Below, in pieces: positions 10,151-18,983 of a stretch of DNA of 64,000 nucleotides. A program made the position numbers and the translations under genes. Origin of the DNA: an uncultured Planctomycetaceae bacterium. GTDB taxonomy: Bacteria; Planctomycetota; Planctomycetia; Planctomycetales; Planctomycetaceae. The stretch spans positions 1 to 64,000 of the forward strand of contig CALSLT010000003.1 in the NCBI GenBank assembly GCA_943787265.1. Direction: 5' to 3'. Below the pieces are notes generated by a model, which saw only the letters and a list, made by a program, of their open reading frames with translations, did no database searches and was not told the origin of the DNA. The number at the start of each line of letters is the position of its first letter. The first letter of the stretch is position 1.

Positions 10151-11833
10151 CTATTCTGCGCCCACCGCCGAATGGAAACGCAACGCTCTTCCTGGCTTAT
10201 TGCCAGTGTGGTCGGTGTCTTTCAGTACGAACTGACCATTGACGATAACGTGCTGAATTCCTTTGTTGTATTGAAATGGCACGGTGTAAGTCGCCTGGTC
10301 AAGCACCGTTGCAGGATCGAAGACAGTCACGTCTGCCGCCATGCCGACTCGAAGAATTCCTCGATCGTGCAATCCCACCTTCGCCGCATTGAGCGATGTT
10401 ATCTTTCGGACGGCATCCTCCAGACGGAGCAGACCTAATTCACGAACGTAGACGCCCAGCACTCGTGGAAACGTTCCGAAGTTACGCGGATGCGGATTGC
10501 CGATTCGGAGCGGCCCTTCGACGGCATAAGCGGAGCCGTCCGAACCTACCGAGCACCACGGCTGCAGCAGAGCGAGGTTCATGTCATCTTCTGTGTGGTG
10601 AGCAAAAACGGTGCTGACCGAGCCACCTTCTTCAAGCAGCAGATCGAACAATTCGTCAAGCAGGTCGGCGTCCTTCCGTCCCTTCGTTCGAAAATCCATC
10701 ACCCGGTCCATCGTCAGGCCGCGGAACGAAGTGTTCGCGCTGACAAGCATTCGACTCCAGTCTCGACCGACGGCGGTGTAATGGTTGTACCAGCCGGTGA
10801 CGCCGTTCTCGATATCGCGTTTCAGTCGGGATCGAGTGTCTTGATCACGCAGCCGTTCCAACAGTTTCTGCCGTCCTCCCTCGTGTGCCCACGGAGGAAT
10901 TATGCTGACAAGATTGTTATTGCCTCGCGTGTACGGATAGACGTTCGCCTGAATGTTGAGTCCTTCGGTTCTTGCGTCTTCAATCAGCTTGACGACTTCG
11001 TCCATCCGTCCCCAGAATTTCTGGTCTGCGATCTTTAAATGGATGATGTCAACGGGCACTCCGCTGCGGCGTCCAACTTCAATTGCCTCGCGAACTGATG
11101 CGAAAATACCGTCGCCTTCGTTGCGAATGTGCGACGAATAGATCCCGCCATGTTTGGCGACGACGGTGCATAAATCGGCCAGTTGGCTGGTTGTTGCCAG
11201 GGAACCGGGCGGCATCATTACTTGACTCGAAAGCCCCAACGCTCCGTCCTGCATGGCCTCGTCGAGAAGTAGCTTCATCGCCTGTATGTGCTCAGGCGTC
11301 GGAGCATCAAACGATTCCCCCATCACCGAGCGCCACAAATTGTTCAATCCGACATACGAGGCGACGTTGACCGAGACACCAGCTTCATCGATCACGTCGA
11401 AATACCCTCCGAGTGTCGACCAGGACTTCGTCTTGCCATTGACGGTAAACTCCCTGGGAGACAATTGGTTCTTTCTTGGGCCTGCCGAGTTGCCTTCACC
11501 AAGGATTTCAGTGGTGACACCCTGTCGGATTTTGCTCTGGGCGTGCCCGTCCTGCAGCAGCTTCAAATCAGAATGCGAATGAATGTCGATGAACCCTGGG
11601 GCCACCACCAGGTCTGTGGCATCGATTTCGACGTCGCCTTTTCCGGCAACCTGCCCCAGTTTCGTAATGTGACCATTGGTAATGGCAACGTCTCCACGGA
11701 ACCAGGGATTGCCCGTTCCGTCAACGATCCGACCGTGACGAATCACGATGTCAAATTCAGCCGCGATCGCGGTCGAGCCAGCGCCGGCAAACAGCCCAAT
11801 TCCAAGAAGTATCAAGCAGGGGCGAATCATCAT
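10151..11833 (-). CDS. N-acyl-D-amino-acid deacylase-like amidohydrolase, secreted
   Basis: A 560-residue amidohydrolase of the D-aminoacylase group, which removes acyl groups from D-amino acids or related compounds. Visible metal and active-site elements are GFIDIHSHSD (HxH), EILGEGNSAGP, SSHIRNEGDG and DIIHLK, whose Lys is normally the carboxylated metal bridge. The chain ends with the usual small beta domain (GMAADVTVFDPATVLD). The start at 11833 gives a signal peptide (MMIRPCLILLGIGLFAGAG); the longer frame to 11929 runs into asnB and lacks one. It begins 38 bases after the asparagine synthase stop, so the two are probably cotranscribed. The exact substrate cannot be read from sequence. 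Confidence 0.9.
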   Translation of the reverse strand: MMIRPCLILLGIGLFAGAGSTAIAAEFDIVIRHGRIVDGTGNPWFRGDVAITNGHITKLGQVAGKGDVEIDATDLVVAPGFIDIHSHSDLKLLQDGHAQSKIRQGVTTEILGEGNSAGPRKNQLSPREFTVNGKTKSWSTLGGYFDVIDEAGVSVNVASYVGLNNLWRSVMGESFDAPTPEHIQAMKLLLDEAMQDGALGLSSQVMMPPGSLATTSQLADLCTVVAKHGGIYSSHIRNEGDGIFASVREAIEVGRRSGVPVDIIHLKIADQKFWGRMDEVVKLIEDARTEGLNIQANVYPYTRGNNNLVSIIPPWAHEGGRQKLLERLRDQDTRSRLKRDIENGVTGWYNHYTAVGRDWSRMLVSANTSFRGLTMDRVMDFRTKGRKDADLLDELFDLLLEEGGSVSTVFAHHTEDDMNLALLQPWCSVGSDGSAYAVEGPLRIGNPHPRNFGTFPRVLGVYVRELGLLRLEDAVRKITSLNAAKVGLHDRGILRVGMAADVTVFDPATVLDQATYTVPFQYNKGIQHVIVNGQFVLKDTDHTGNKPGRALRFHSAVGAE

Positions 11834-11871
11834 CGGCACAACTTCGGGAAAGAGATCGCCGAGCCCCAATT

Positions 11872-13870
11872 TCAAAAGGAAGCCGGCTGTGTTGGAACGG
11901 TTGTCGAATCCACAAACGTCTGCTGCCACAGTTCAAGAATGAGCAGGTTCCACAGACGGTAGCTGTGATCCCACTTCGCTGTCACGTGTTCGTCGACAAG
12001 TTTTCGCACGGCCTCGGGGCGGAACCATCCTCGATCCAGCGACTTTTGATCCAGCAGCACATCAAACAGCAGCGGCTTCAGTTCATTCCGAAACCAACTA
12101 TCGAGCGGAACTCCGAAACCCATCTTAGGGCGGTTCTGGATTGATGCCGGCAGCAAGTCGCCAAACGTGTCGAGCAGAATCTGCTTTCCCTGTTTACCTT
12201 TTCGTTTGAATTTAAGCGGCATCCAGGCAGCAAGTTCAGCGACGTTGTGATCGAGAAATGGGCTACGACATTCCAGGCCGTACGCCATGCTGGCGATGTC
12301 AACTTTGGCAAGAATATCACACGGCAAATAGGTCATGACGTCGGCGCACGTGGTTTGAGACACAAAGTCGCGAGACGGACATTCGGCGTACGCGAACTGA
12401 AGAAACGAAGCAGCGTCGGCATCGCCGAGCCGTTCCAGCATGCTGTCGGAATAGATTTCACGGCGGCGCGAATGATCGAAAATGTTGATCCAGTTGAGGT
12501 ATCGTCGTTGCGGCTCTTCGCCAAGTGCATCCAGGAAACGTTTCAGCCTTCGCCTGAATGACTTTTGCTCGACAGACGCCGGAATGCGTTGCCAAACGCC
12601 AGAAGAAAACAACGAGCGGAAGGGCTTCGGCAGACAATCGAAGAAGCCTGCCAGCTTCACCGCGCGGGTAACGGTCATAACCGGCGAAGAGTTCATCGGC
12701 TCCGTCGCCGGACAACGCCACGGTGACAAATTCTCTCGTCATTTCTGAGAGGTACATCATCGGAATCGCCGAGCTGTCTGACAGCGGCTCATCGTAATGC
12801 CAGATCAATTTCGGCAGAATACTCAATGCGGACGGCTCGACGACCTTTTCATGGTGGATCGTGCCGAGGTGTTCCGCGGCCTCCCGTGCAAATGTACGCT
12901 CGTCAAACTTGGCGACCGGAAACCCGATCGAAAACGAATGCACCGGCTGGTCGGACAGTTCCTGCATCAGTCCGGTGATAATTGTCGAGTCGATGCCGCC
13001 GGAAAGGAAAGCTCCCAGTGGAACATCGCTCCGCATGCGAAGCCGCACTGCTTCGGTAAGACTGTCTCGAAGCTCAGTCTCTACCTCTTTTTGTGTAGCC
13101 GCATCTGACCGAACCTTGCCTGCAGAATTAGAAGTTCCAGGTTCGTAGGGCGAAGTCCAGTATCGACGAACAGTCAGTTCGCCATTTTCGTAAGTTGCAA
13201 GATGCGCCGGTGCCATTTTTGAATAGCCATTCAGAATCGACGTCGTGTGCGGCACGTACTGATAGGTGAGATAATGATCGATGGCGATCGGGTTAATCTC
13301 GCGGCGGGCATCTTTAAGCTGGAGCAACCCCTTCAGTTCGCTCGCGAACTCAACCCGTCCTGAATGATGTCGGTAGACCAGAGGTTTCTGCCCAAGCCGA
13401 TCACGGGCCAGTAGAAGCCTCGACTTACGAGCGTCCCAGATCGCGAACGCAAACATGCCTCGAAGCTGCAATACGCAATCGTCGCCAAACTCTTCATAGA
13501 GATGGACAATGACTTCGGTATCGCTTTCGGTGTCGAAGCGATGGCCTCGTGATTTCAGGTCCGCGCGGAGTTCTCGGTAGTTATAGATTTCACCGTTCAG
13601 AGCGATCCAGACTGTGCCGTCTTCATTACTGATCGGCTGCCGTCCGCCGGCCAGGTCGATGATCGAAAGCCGACGATGCCCCAGAATTGCGCCTCGATCC
13701 GACGCAGCAACTCCAGAATCCGCCGCTCCGTTCAGCAGTCCAACGCCTGAATGGTAAATGCCAGAATCGTCAGGGCCGCGATGCGCCAGCACGTCGACCA
13801 TTCGCCGCACCTCGGCGATGTCGGGAAGTCGCTCAGGATGATGCCAGCTTAGACCCGCAATTCCGCACAT
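11872..13870 (-). CDS. asnB: Asparagine synthase (glutamine-hydrolysing), one frameshift
   Basis: Converts aspartate, ATP and glutamine to asparagine. The N-terminal glutamine amidotransferase starts MCGIAG, with nucleophile Cys2, and has RLSIIDLAGGRQPISNEDG. The synthetase domain has the ATP pyrophosphatase loop SGGIDSTIITG and continues to the end (LECRSPFLDHNVAELAAWMP, RPKMGFGVPLDSW). The two halves are in different frames. After LFAGYDRY the coding strand has CCC (12666-12668) where CC would give RAVKLAGFFDCLP and rejoin the second half. Dropping one base makes a clean 665-residue protein of normal length with all motifs. A real pseudogene or a sequencing insertion are both possible; the latter fits the window's pattern. 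AsnB-type proteins also act in envelope polysaccharide or peptide amidation, so the role may not be bulk asparagine supply. Confidence 0.9.
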
Positions 13871-13997
13871 GAATCTGCTCGGTCGTTGGTTAGCTGGTGA
13901 ATGCCGCCGCTCTGCAGCGCGACGGGAAGGAATGAGTCGAGTTTAGTAGAGGGCGACGCGAGGCACCACATCTCAGCAAAACGATCTCGCCAAGCGA

Positions 13998-15900
13998 TTA
14001 CTTTCGGAACGCCTCTCCAAGTTGCGTCTTCAGATCGTTGATCGTCAGCCCGTTCGAGATGACTCGGCCATCTCGTCCAACGAGGAAGATCGTCGGCACA
14101 GAGACCAGACCGAATTTCTGAGCAAGAGGAGCGTCCAGTCCGCCAGGCTGAAAGATGTTTGGCCACGCAATCCGATTTTCTTTCGCGAACTTCGTGACGT
14201 CGGTCGGTTGCTGATCAAGGTTCACTCCGACAATTTCGAAGCCACGGTCTCCGTATTGTTCGTACAAGCCTCTGAGCACCGGCACGTCCGCCACGAACTG
14301 AGTCGACCACGTCGCCCAGAACACAACGGCAACGACTCGGCCCTTCAGATTCGTGACGTTGATTGTTCGCCCGGTTGGATCGGGGCCACTCAATGTCAAC
14401 GACTTACCACGCAAACCCATTCTCTGAAGCGCCCCCCGCAGCACGCACCGCTTGAGGAGACTGACCATGCTTGCTGACAAGTTGCCCATACCACTGTTTA
14501 GCATCGGCAGCGTTCGCTGCAAACTCGGCATTCAAAGCGAGCTGAAGAATCGCATCGGGGGCGTCGTCAGCCTTTGGATGTTTTGACACAAACGTTTTGA
14601 GATTGGTCAGCCAAGCCGTCTGAATCTTTTGCTGCTGTTCAGTGTTGGATGCTTTACCGATATCAGAACTGTAGCTGGCAAAGAGCTGCCGATACTCGGC
14701 GTAAGCGACCAGGTTGGAATCAGGTGTTTTCTGCTTGAGGCTGCCCAGCAATTGGTTGAGCCGAACGCCGGATGGCTTGTCTCCGGCCTGCAACGCTGAC
14801 GTCAAACTGTTGATCAGTTGTTTCGTCCAGGTTTCTGTTTCCTGTCCCGGTCGAGACGCCTTAACAATTTGCTCGATGATCGCCGTTCGGCGTCGGAGGT
14901 ACTCAATCAACTGAGCCGGTTTGGCGTTCTGCGGCGGAGCTTTCTCGTCAATTGTCTGAAGTTGAGTGATCAGAGTTTGCATCTCTGGCGTCAGTTCCTG
15001 ACCGGCTGAAGCGCCAACCGGGTTCGCAGGTTGCATCAGAATTCCGCCGACCTGGACCTGGATCGAATCCCCCTCAGCTGGCCGTGGCACTTGAGTCAGC
15101 TTCCAGACATTGCCGACCCTGATCATCTCGCCAAGTTGCACGAAGCCGTGCTTCCCTGCCGTTTCAACAATGGCCATCGCTCCTTCATAGACGATCAGGT
15201 CCTCAGCCGCTTTGCCATCATCTTTGGGGATGACACCTGGCATTGCTCCATCGAAACGATTCCATTTCGAATTGCTGGAAAGCGTCCGCGACTTGGCAAG
15301 CACTGTTCGCATCGCCGCAGCAGGTTCCTGGACCTTCCGCAGAATTTGGCCAGAGAACTCCGGTATCAAGCCGAGCTTCTGCAGATCGTCGGACGTCACC
15401 AGAACGGACGCAAGCAGCGTCGCGTCGTTGGCAACCATCGCAGAGATCGCCACCCGCGAAGCCTCTTCGGCGGACAGAACTATCCACTTTTCGATGCGGC
15501 CATCTTCGTTCTTGTCGATGCCCCAGCGGGATCCATGCGTGTTGAGCCAGCGCGACTGGTCCGGCTTGTTATTAACGTTTGTGTCGATGTCGCGATAAAC
15601 CTCGATCCCGTTTTTGTAGTAGCGCCACTGGTCGATGTAGCGGTCTTTGTTAGTGTCGACAAAGCGACGCAGAATCAGACCGTTTGGATCAAACACAGCG
15701 AAGCCGGATGTAAGTTCGTTCCGCTCCAGCTCAACCTTGCATCTGGCGACATCAGCCTTGGCAGGACTGTCGTATTCAATGTCTTTTTGAGCGGGGCGAT
15801 ACTGCAAAGCGAACTCGGGAGTCGGCGTCTGCGCGAAAAGCGATCCGCATGGAATCGACAAAGCGAGGGTCAGGATGGCGAACGAACGACGCGTCAGCAT
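13998..15900 (-). CDS. TlpA-like thioredoxin-fold protein without CXXC, one frameshift
   Basis: Exported protein: the ATG at 15900 follows GGAG and starts a signal peptide (MLTRRSFAILTLALSIPCGS). Residues about 65-150 hold calcium-loop-like repeats (DTNKDRYIDQW, DTNVNNKPDQ, DKNEDGRIEKW). A long helical middle follows, then a C-terminal thioredoxin/TlpA domain (GKSLTLSGPDPTGRTINV, GRVVAVVFWATWSTQFVADV, VPTIFLVGRDG). Where active family members have WCxxC this one has WSTQF, so disulfide chemistry is unlikely and a binding role is more plausible. The reading frame breaks after QAVRAAG, where six G's (14432-14437) stand in place of five. Removing one base gives a continuous 633-residue protein. 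The next gene downstream is asnB, 127 bp away. Confidence 0.82.
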
Positions 15901-16306
15901 CGGGAAACTCCGTTTTCCGAATGAATTCACAAAAAGCCCGATGCGCCGTTTGGCGACCGTAGTTATTCGTGATTGAATTTTTGAGCTAAACAGCCAGCGA
16001 CTGGCTCGGACAGAAAGTGGCAGGCCCACGCGTCCAAAACGGTGAACCACAGGCATCCTGCTCCAAACCGCCGTGCTGAGTGCGGTCGGACTTTCAAGCC
16101 CCATTTAAAACCAGCACACGGCAGTGTATCGCAAGCGTTTCGACCGAGTCACGACCAGTTCGCCAGACCGAGACGTCGGACAATTGGCTGTTTCTCTGAC
16201 TTTTCGAGTTGATTCGACAGTCGCAATCGCGTTCAGAATGTTCGGCACTGCGGACAAATCCGCCGCCAGCCTGTCCACAACTCCGGCCTGAGTCGAGGAA
16301 TTCCAC
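15901..16306. other. Divergent intergenic region
   Basis: This separates the minus-strand thioredoxin-fold gene from the plus-strand small protein. Open frames across it are extensions or shadows of neighbours. No convincing RNA, repeat or promoter pattern is seen beyond the ribosome binding sites next to each start. Confidence 0.4.
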
Positions 16307-16744
16307 ATGCACCACATTCTTGCTCTGATGCTGATCACGTCGAGCTTGTCACCCGCCCCAGTCACTCCGACGGTCGAAAAAGATGCCGAGCATCCAGCTC
16401 TGGCGGCCACATCGGAAACTCCGCGTGCCAAAGTTCGAATGCTGACGTCCAGAGAACGAATTCTGAAGCGCCGACAGGCAGTGAGAGAATCGCGAGCGAA
16501 CGTGCTCCGCGGCGGGCAGCAACAGTCGATGGACAGTCTGATCTCACTGATTCAGTCAAACGTCGCCCCCGACTGCTGGGAATTCGGCGGTACAGGGTTT
16601 TCCAGCGGAAGCGGAGCCGTAAATGGCTCAAGCAATAGCCTGCAGAACGCAGAAAACCTCGCCGAGCTGATTCAGCAAACGGCTCGTCCCTTGTCTTGGG
16701 AGATCAACGGCGGCAACGGTTCGATCAGTATTTTTTCGAACTGA
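16307..16744 (+). CDS. Small exported protein with duplicated LIxLI...WE.GG motif
   Basis: A 145-residue protein with a GAGG site before its ATG and a short hydrophobic N-terminus (HHILALMLITSSLSPAP). A basic helical middle (TSRERILKRRQAVRESRANVL) leads to two copies of one motif: SLISLIQSNVAPDCWEFGG and NLAELIQQTARPLSWEINGG. The second ends NGSISIF. The pattern L-I-x-L-I....P..W...GG.GSI is one I associate with short elements in planctomycete secretion/secretin-like proteins, so an envelope role is possible. The function is not established. The gene is followed by tRNA-Gln. Confidence 0.7.
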   Translation: MHHILALMLITSSLSPAPVTPTVEKDAEHPALAATSETPRAKVRMLTSRERILKRRQAVRESRANVLRGGQQQSMDSLISLIQSNVAPDCWEFGGTGFSSGSGAVNGSSNSLQNAENLAELIQQTARPLSWEINGGNGSISIFSN

Positions 16745-16865
16745 CGCCACATGAAACACGAGTTTGCAGACTTCCTGCCCCGTGTCTCAAAAATGTCCCC
16801 GAATCACCCCCAAAGTTGCCTGGACTGACAAGCCAGGTGTTCGCTACGATTCCGCCGCTCCACGC

Positions 16866-16937
16866 TGCCCGGTGGTGTAATCGGTAACACTGCAGGTTTT
16901 GATCCTGCCATTCCAGGTTCAAGTCCTGGCCGGGTAA
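16866..16937 (+). tRNA. tRNA-Gln (anticodon TTG)
   Basis: Full cloverleaf. The acceptor stem TGCCCGG pairs with CCGGGTA (U1-A72 pair, as usual for bacterial tRNA-Gln). The anticodon stem GCAGG/CCTGC holds loop TTTTGAT with anticodon TTG. The T arm is CCAGG TTCAAGT CCTGG. CCA is not encoded. An intrinsic terminator follows at 16975, and a tyrosine recombinase remnant abuts the 3' end on the other strand. Confidence 0.96.
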
Positions 16938-17398
16938 CTTTTGCTCACTGCATCGCGACGCAAACTACTGAATTCCCCGGCAATTGTCGGGGTTTCTTTT
17001 TGCGCGGTGTTCACTATCTGCGAGGCATCTCGAGCCGTTTCGTACGACTGCTGCACCGGATTCTGCAGCGCTGGCGCTGTACCTGATTCGGGACCTTCAA
17101 CAGCTCTCGCGAAATGGGCGTCGGTCACCTGAAGATAGTGCTTCGCGGCGATCGATTGAGAGTTTACGATTCACGCGCAAACTACGTGCATGGGATATTC
17201 TTCCGCCAGCTCCGTCTCGCGTGGACTCCGCAGGTTCTGAAACAGCTTCGGACACGGTTCCAGCCCAGCCCGTCGAACAATCCGTTTTCCTTCCGTGCCG
17301 AGATGCTGAGTCGCCTTTTGGTACTGAGTAATCACGGGATCGGACAGCGGCGTTTCCAGCCCTAGCAAGTCAACTCCAAACTTAGTTTCGCGGTCGTC
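16919..17398 (-). pseudogene. Tyrosine recombinase (phage integrase) C-terminal remnant
   Basis: One minus-strand frame with a single internal TGA reads IVRRAGLEPCPKLFQNLRS, then PRETELAEEYPMHVVCA, stop, then SIAAKHYLQVTDAHFARA and ALQNPVQQS. This is the catalytic end of the planctomycete integrase type: the Arg-containing LRSxRETEL box and the Tyr of KHYLQVTDxHF are present. The expected VCAWIGNS is ruined where TGA replaces the Trp codon. Nothing similar is seen beyond about 17400, so the N-terminal half is gone. The frame runs into the 3' part of tRNA-Gln, which suggests an element once integrated at that tRNA and was later lost. Confidence 0.82.
16975..17001 (+). terminator. Intrinsic terminator of tRNA-Gln
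   Basis: CCCCG pairs with CGGGG around a short loop, followed by TTTCTTTTT. It lies 37 bases after the tRNA and inside the antisense integrase remnant. Confidence 0.8.
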
Positions 17399-17607
17399 AT
17401 CACTGCCGAATTGTAGCGTCAGCTCTCTTGTCGCTTGGAATTACGGTTGATCCAGAACAGCTCTGCCCAGTTGGGAAACTGCTGCCGAACATGTCGTTGA
17501 TTGGCACGTCCGACCGAATATCTACCAATTGTGAATCACCGAACTGTAGCTTCAAAATCGACAGCTCCCCAACGGGCAGATTGTTGGAAGACGCTCCGTG
17601 ATCAAGT

Positions 17608-18819
17608 TCAAAACCGAACTCCATATTCCGCTCGCACGAAGTCCTGATACCAGATTTCGCCTGTCAAAGCGCGCCCGTAGCCGACATAGAAGGTGTTACT
17701 TGCCGTGTTCCATCTTAAGCCAAGCTTCAGATTGACAATGGTGTCATTTGTAGCGTCCCGCAACGTACCTTCCGGTGATAGTTTCAGGCCGCCGCCAACC
17801 GTCCAGCCGACAACTTCCACGACGGCGGCCAATCGGCTGCCGGCGGAATAAGAGCGGTAGATCGCGTCTTCAGCTACTTCGGGACTCTGATACTCGTCGT
17901 GCTTCTGCGGTGCCCGAAAACCATTTTGCGTGTATGTGGCGGGTATACTTCTGTACGACGTATATCCCGGTTGAAGCGAGTAGCGGCCCGACTGAAACGG
18001 GGTTGTGCTCTGGTGCGTCGGGTACGGAGAGTTCTGCGCCCGGATCACACCTGTATCGCGAAAGAGGTCGTAGCTGAATCCAATTCCGTAGCGAGTCACA
18101 GTGCCGGAGTAGTCGACTTCCAATGCAGCTGGACCGAGCAGAAGTCCACCGTTCGTTGTGCTGTTCTGTTTTGAACTATCAAACGGAATCCATGTCTTGA
18201 AGTCACCGAACACAGAAACGCCGTCGAAATTCTGCTGAAACAGAAAACCGGGTTCCAGTGAAAAGTGTTCGGTCCCCAGTCCTCGAACTCCATCGCCGCT
18301 CGGAAAATAGCTTCGCAATTGAAAGGTCAACCAACGATCAGCGTCGTCGATCAGAGCGTATTTGAAGCCAGCCCGAACATCACCTAGCCCAGCTGCATTC
18401 GCATTCGCTTCTGGATTGATAAAACGAAATGGTACCTCAACGAATCCTGAGAATCTGGAGCTGAATGTATACTCGAGATAGGCTTCCACTTCCTGATAAT
18501 CGAGGCCGGTCTCCTGCAATGGCGGTCCAGGTCCATTGCCATTCGTGAAACATCCGCACTTTGCATAGAAAAACTCTGCGCGATCCGGGAATGGATTGTC
18601 ATACCCTGCGTCGAATCTGAACCGCAGCTGATTCCGGACAATGGCACCGTCAATATATCCGGCGTCCGACGTGCCCAACTCCTGGCCGACTGCCGGCTGA
18701 ATGGCAACGTGCGAAAGAGCCGCGACTGCAAAGGCAAAGACCAGGAACCAACGCTGATCGATACCCAGTGGGCCAGAAGGAGGAGGCCATCGCAGTCGAT
18801 TCTCTATTGCGAAACGCAT
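17608..18819 (-). CDS. Putative outer-membrane beta-barrel protein
   Basis: A 403-residue protein with an N-terminal export signal (WFLVFAFAVAALSHVAIQPAVGQ). The rest is rich in alternating aromatic/hydrophobic beta strands (EAYLEYTFSSRFSGFVEVPFRF, GFKYALIDDADRWLTFQLRS, VTRYGIGFSYDLF) and ends in Phe (AEYGVRF), a common last residue of outer-membrane barrels. It resembles the broad 'transporter/MetA-pathway of phenol degradation' barrel group, but no specific substrate can be named. It contains a two-Cys motif (CGC) near residue 90. It lies alone between the integrase remnant and the kinase-TPR gene, both on the same strand. Confidence 0.75.
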   Translation of the reverse strand: MRFAIENRLRWPPPSGPLGIDQRWFLVFAFAVAALSHVAIQPAVGQELGTSDAGYIDGAIVRNQLRFRFDAGYDNPFPDRAEFFYAKCGCFTNGNGPGPPLQETGLDYQEVEAYLEYTFSSRFSGFVEVPFRFINPEANANAAGLGDVRAGFKYALIDDADRWLTFQLRSYFPSGDGVRGLGTEHFSLEPGFLFQQNFDGVSVFGDFKTWIPFDSSKQNSTTNGGLLLGPAALEVDYSGTVTRYGIGFSYDLFRDTGVIRAQNSPYPTHQSTTPFQSGRYSLQPGYTSYRSIPATYTQNGFRAPQKHDEYQSPEVAEDAIYRSYSAGSRLAAVVEVVGWTVGGGLKLSPEGTLRDATNDTIVNLKLGLRWNTASNTFYVGYGRALTGEIWYQDFVRAEYGVRF

Positions 18820-18983
18820 TCCCTTGCCCTGGATGATTTGGTGATCAGCGTTTCGTCGGCCGGACAGGTCTGGTTTTCCGTGGCCGCTCCGCAGTGAGCG
18901 GGAGACAGTTACTCGAATCGGAGAATTCGGGTCAATATGAATGCGAACCCAGCTTCTTTAAATCTCCTAAACACTTCTTAGCG

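Noticed and set aside
11288..11962. 224-codon plus-strand open frame
   Set aside because: It is a shadow of the deacylase and asnB genes on the other strand.
15031..15924. 297-codon plus-strand open frame
   Set aside because: It is antisense to the thioredoxin-fold gene, with no signal, motif or plausible ribosome site.
17400..17624. 74-codon minus-strand frame overlapping the end of the outer-membrane-like gene
   Set aside because: No recognised family and no ribosome site. It could be a fragment, but there is nothing to support a gene.
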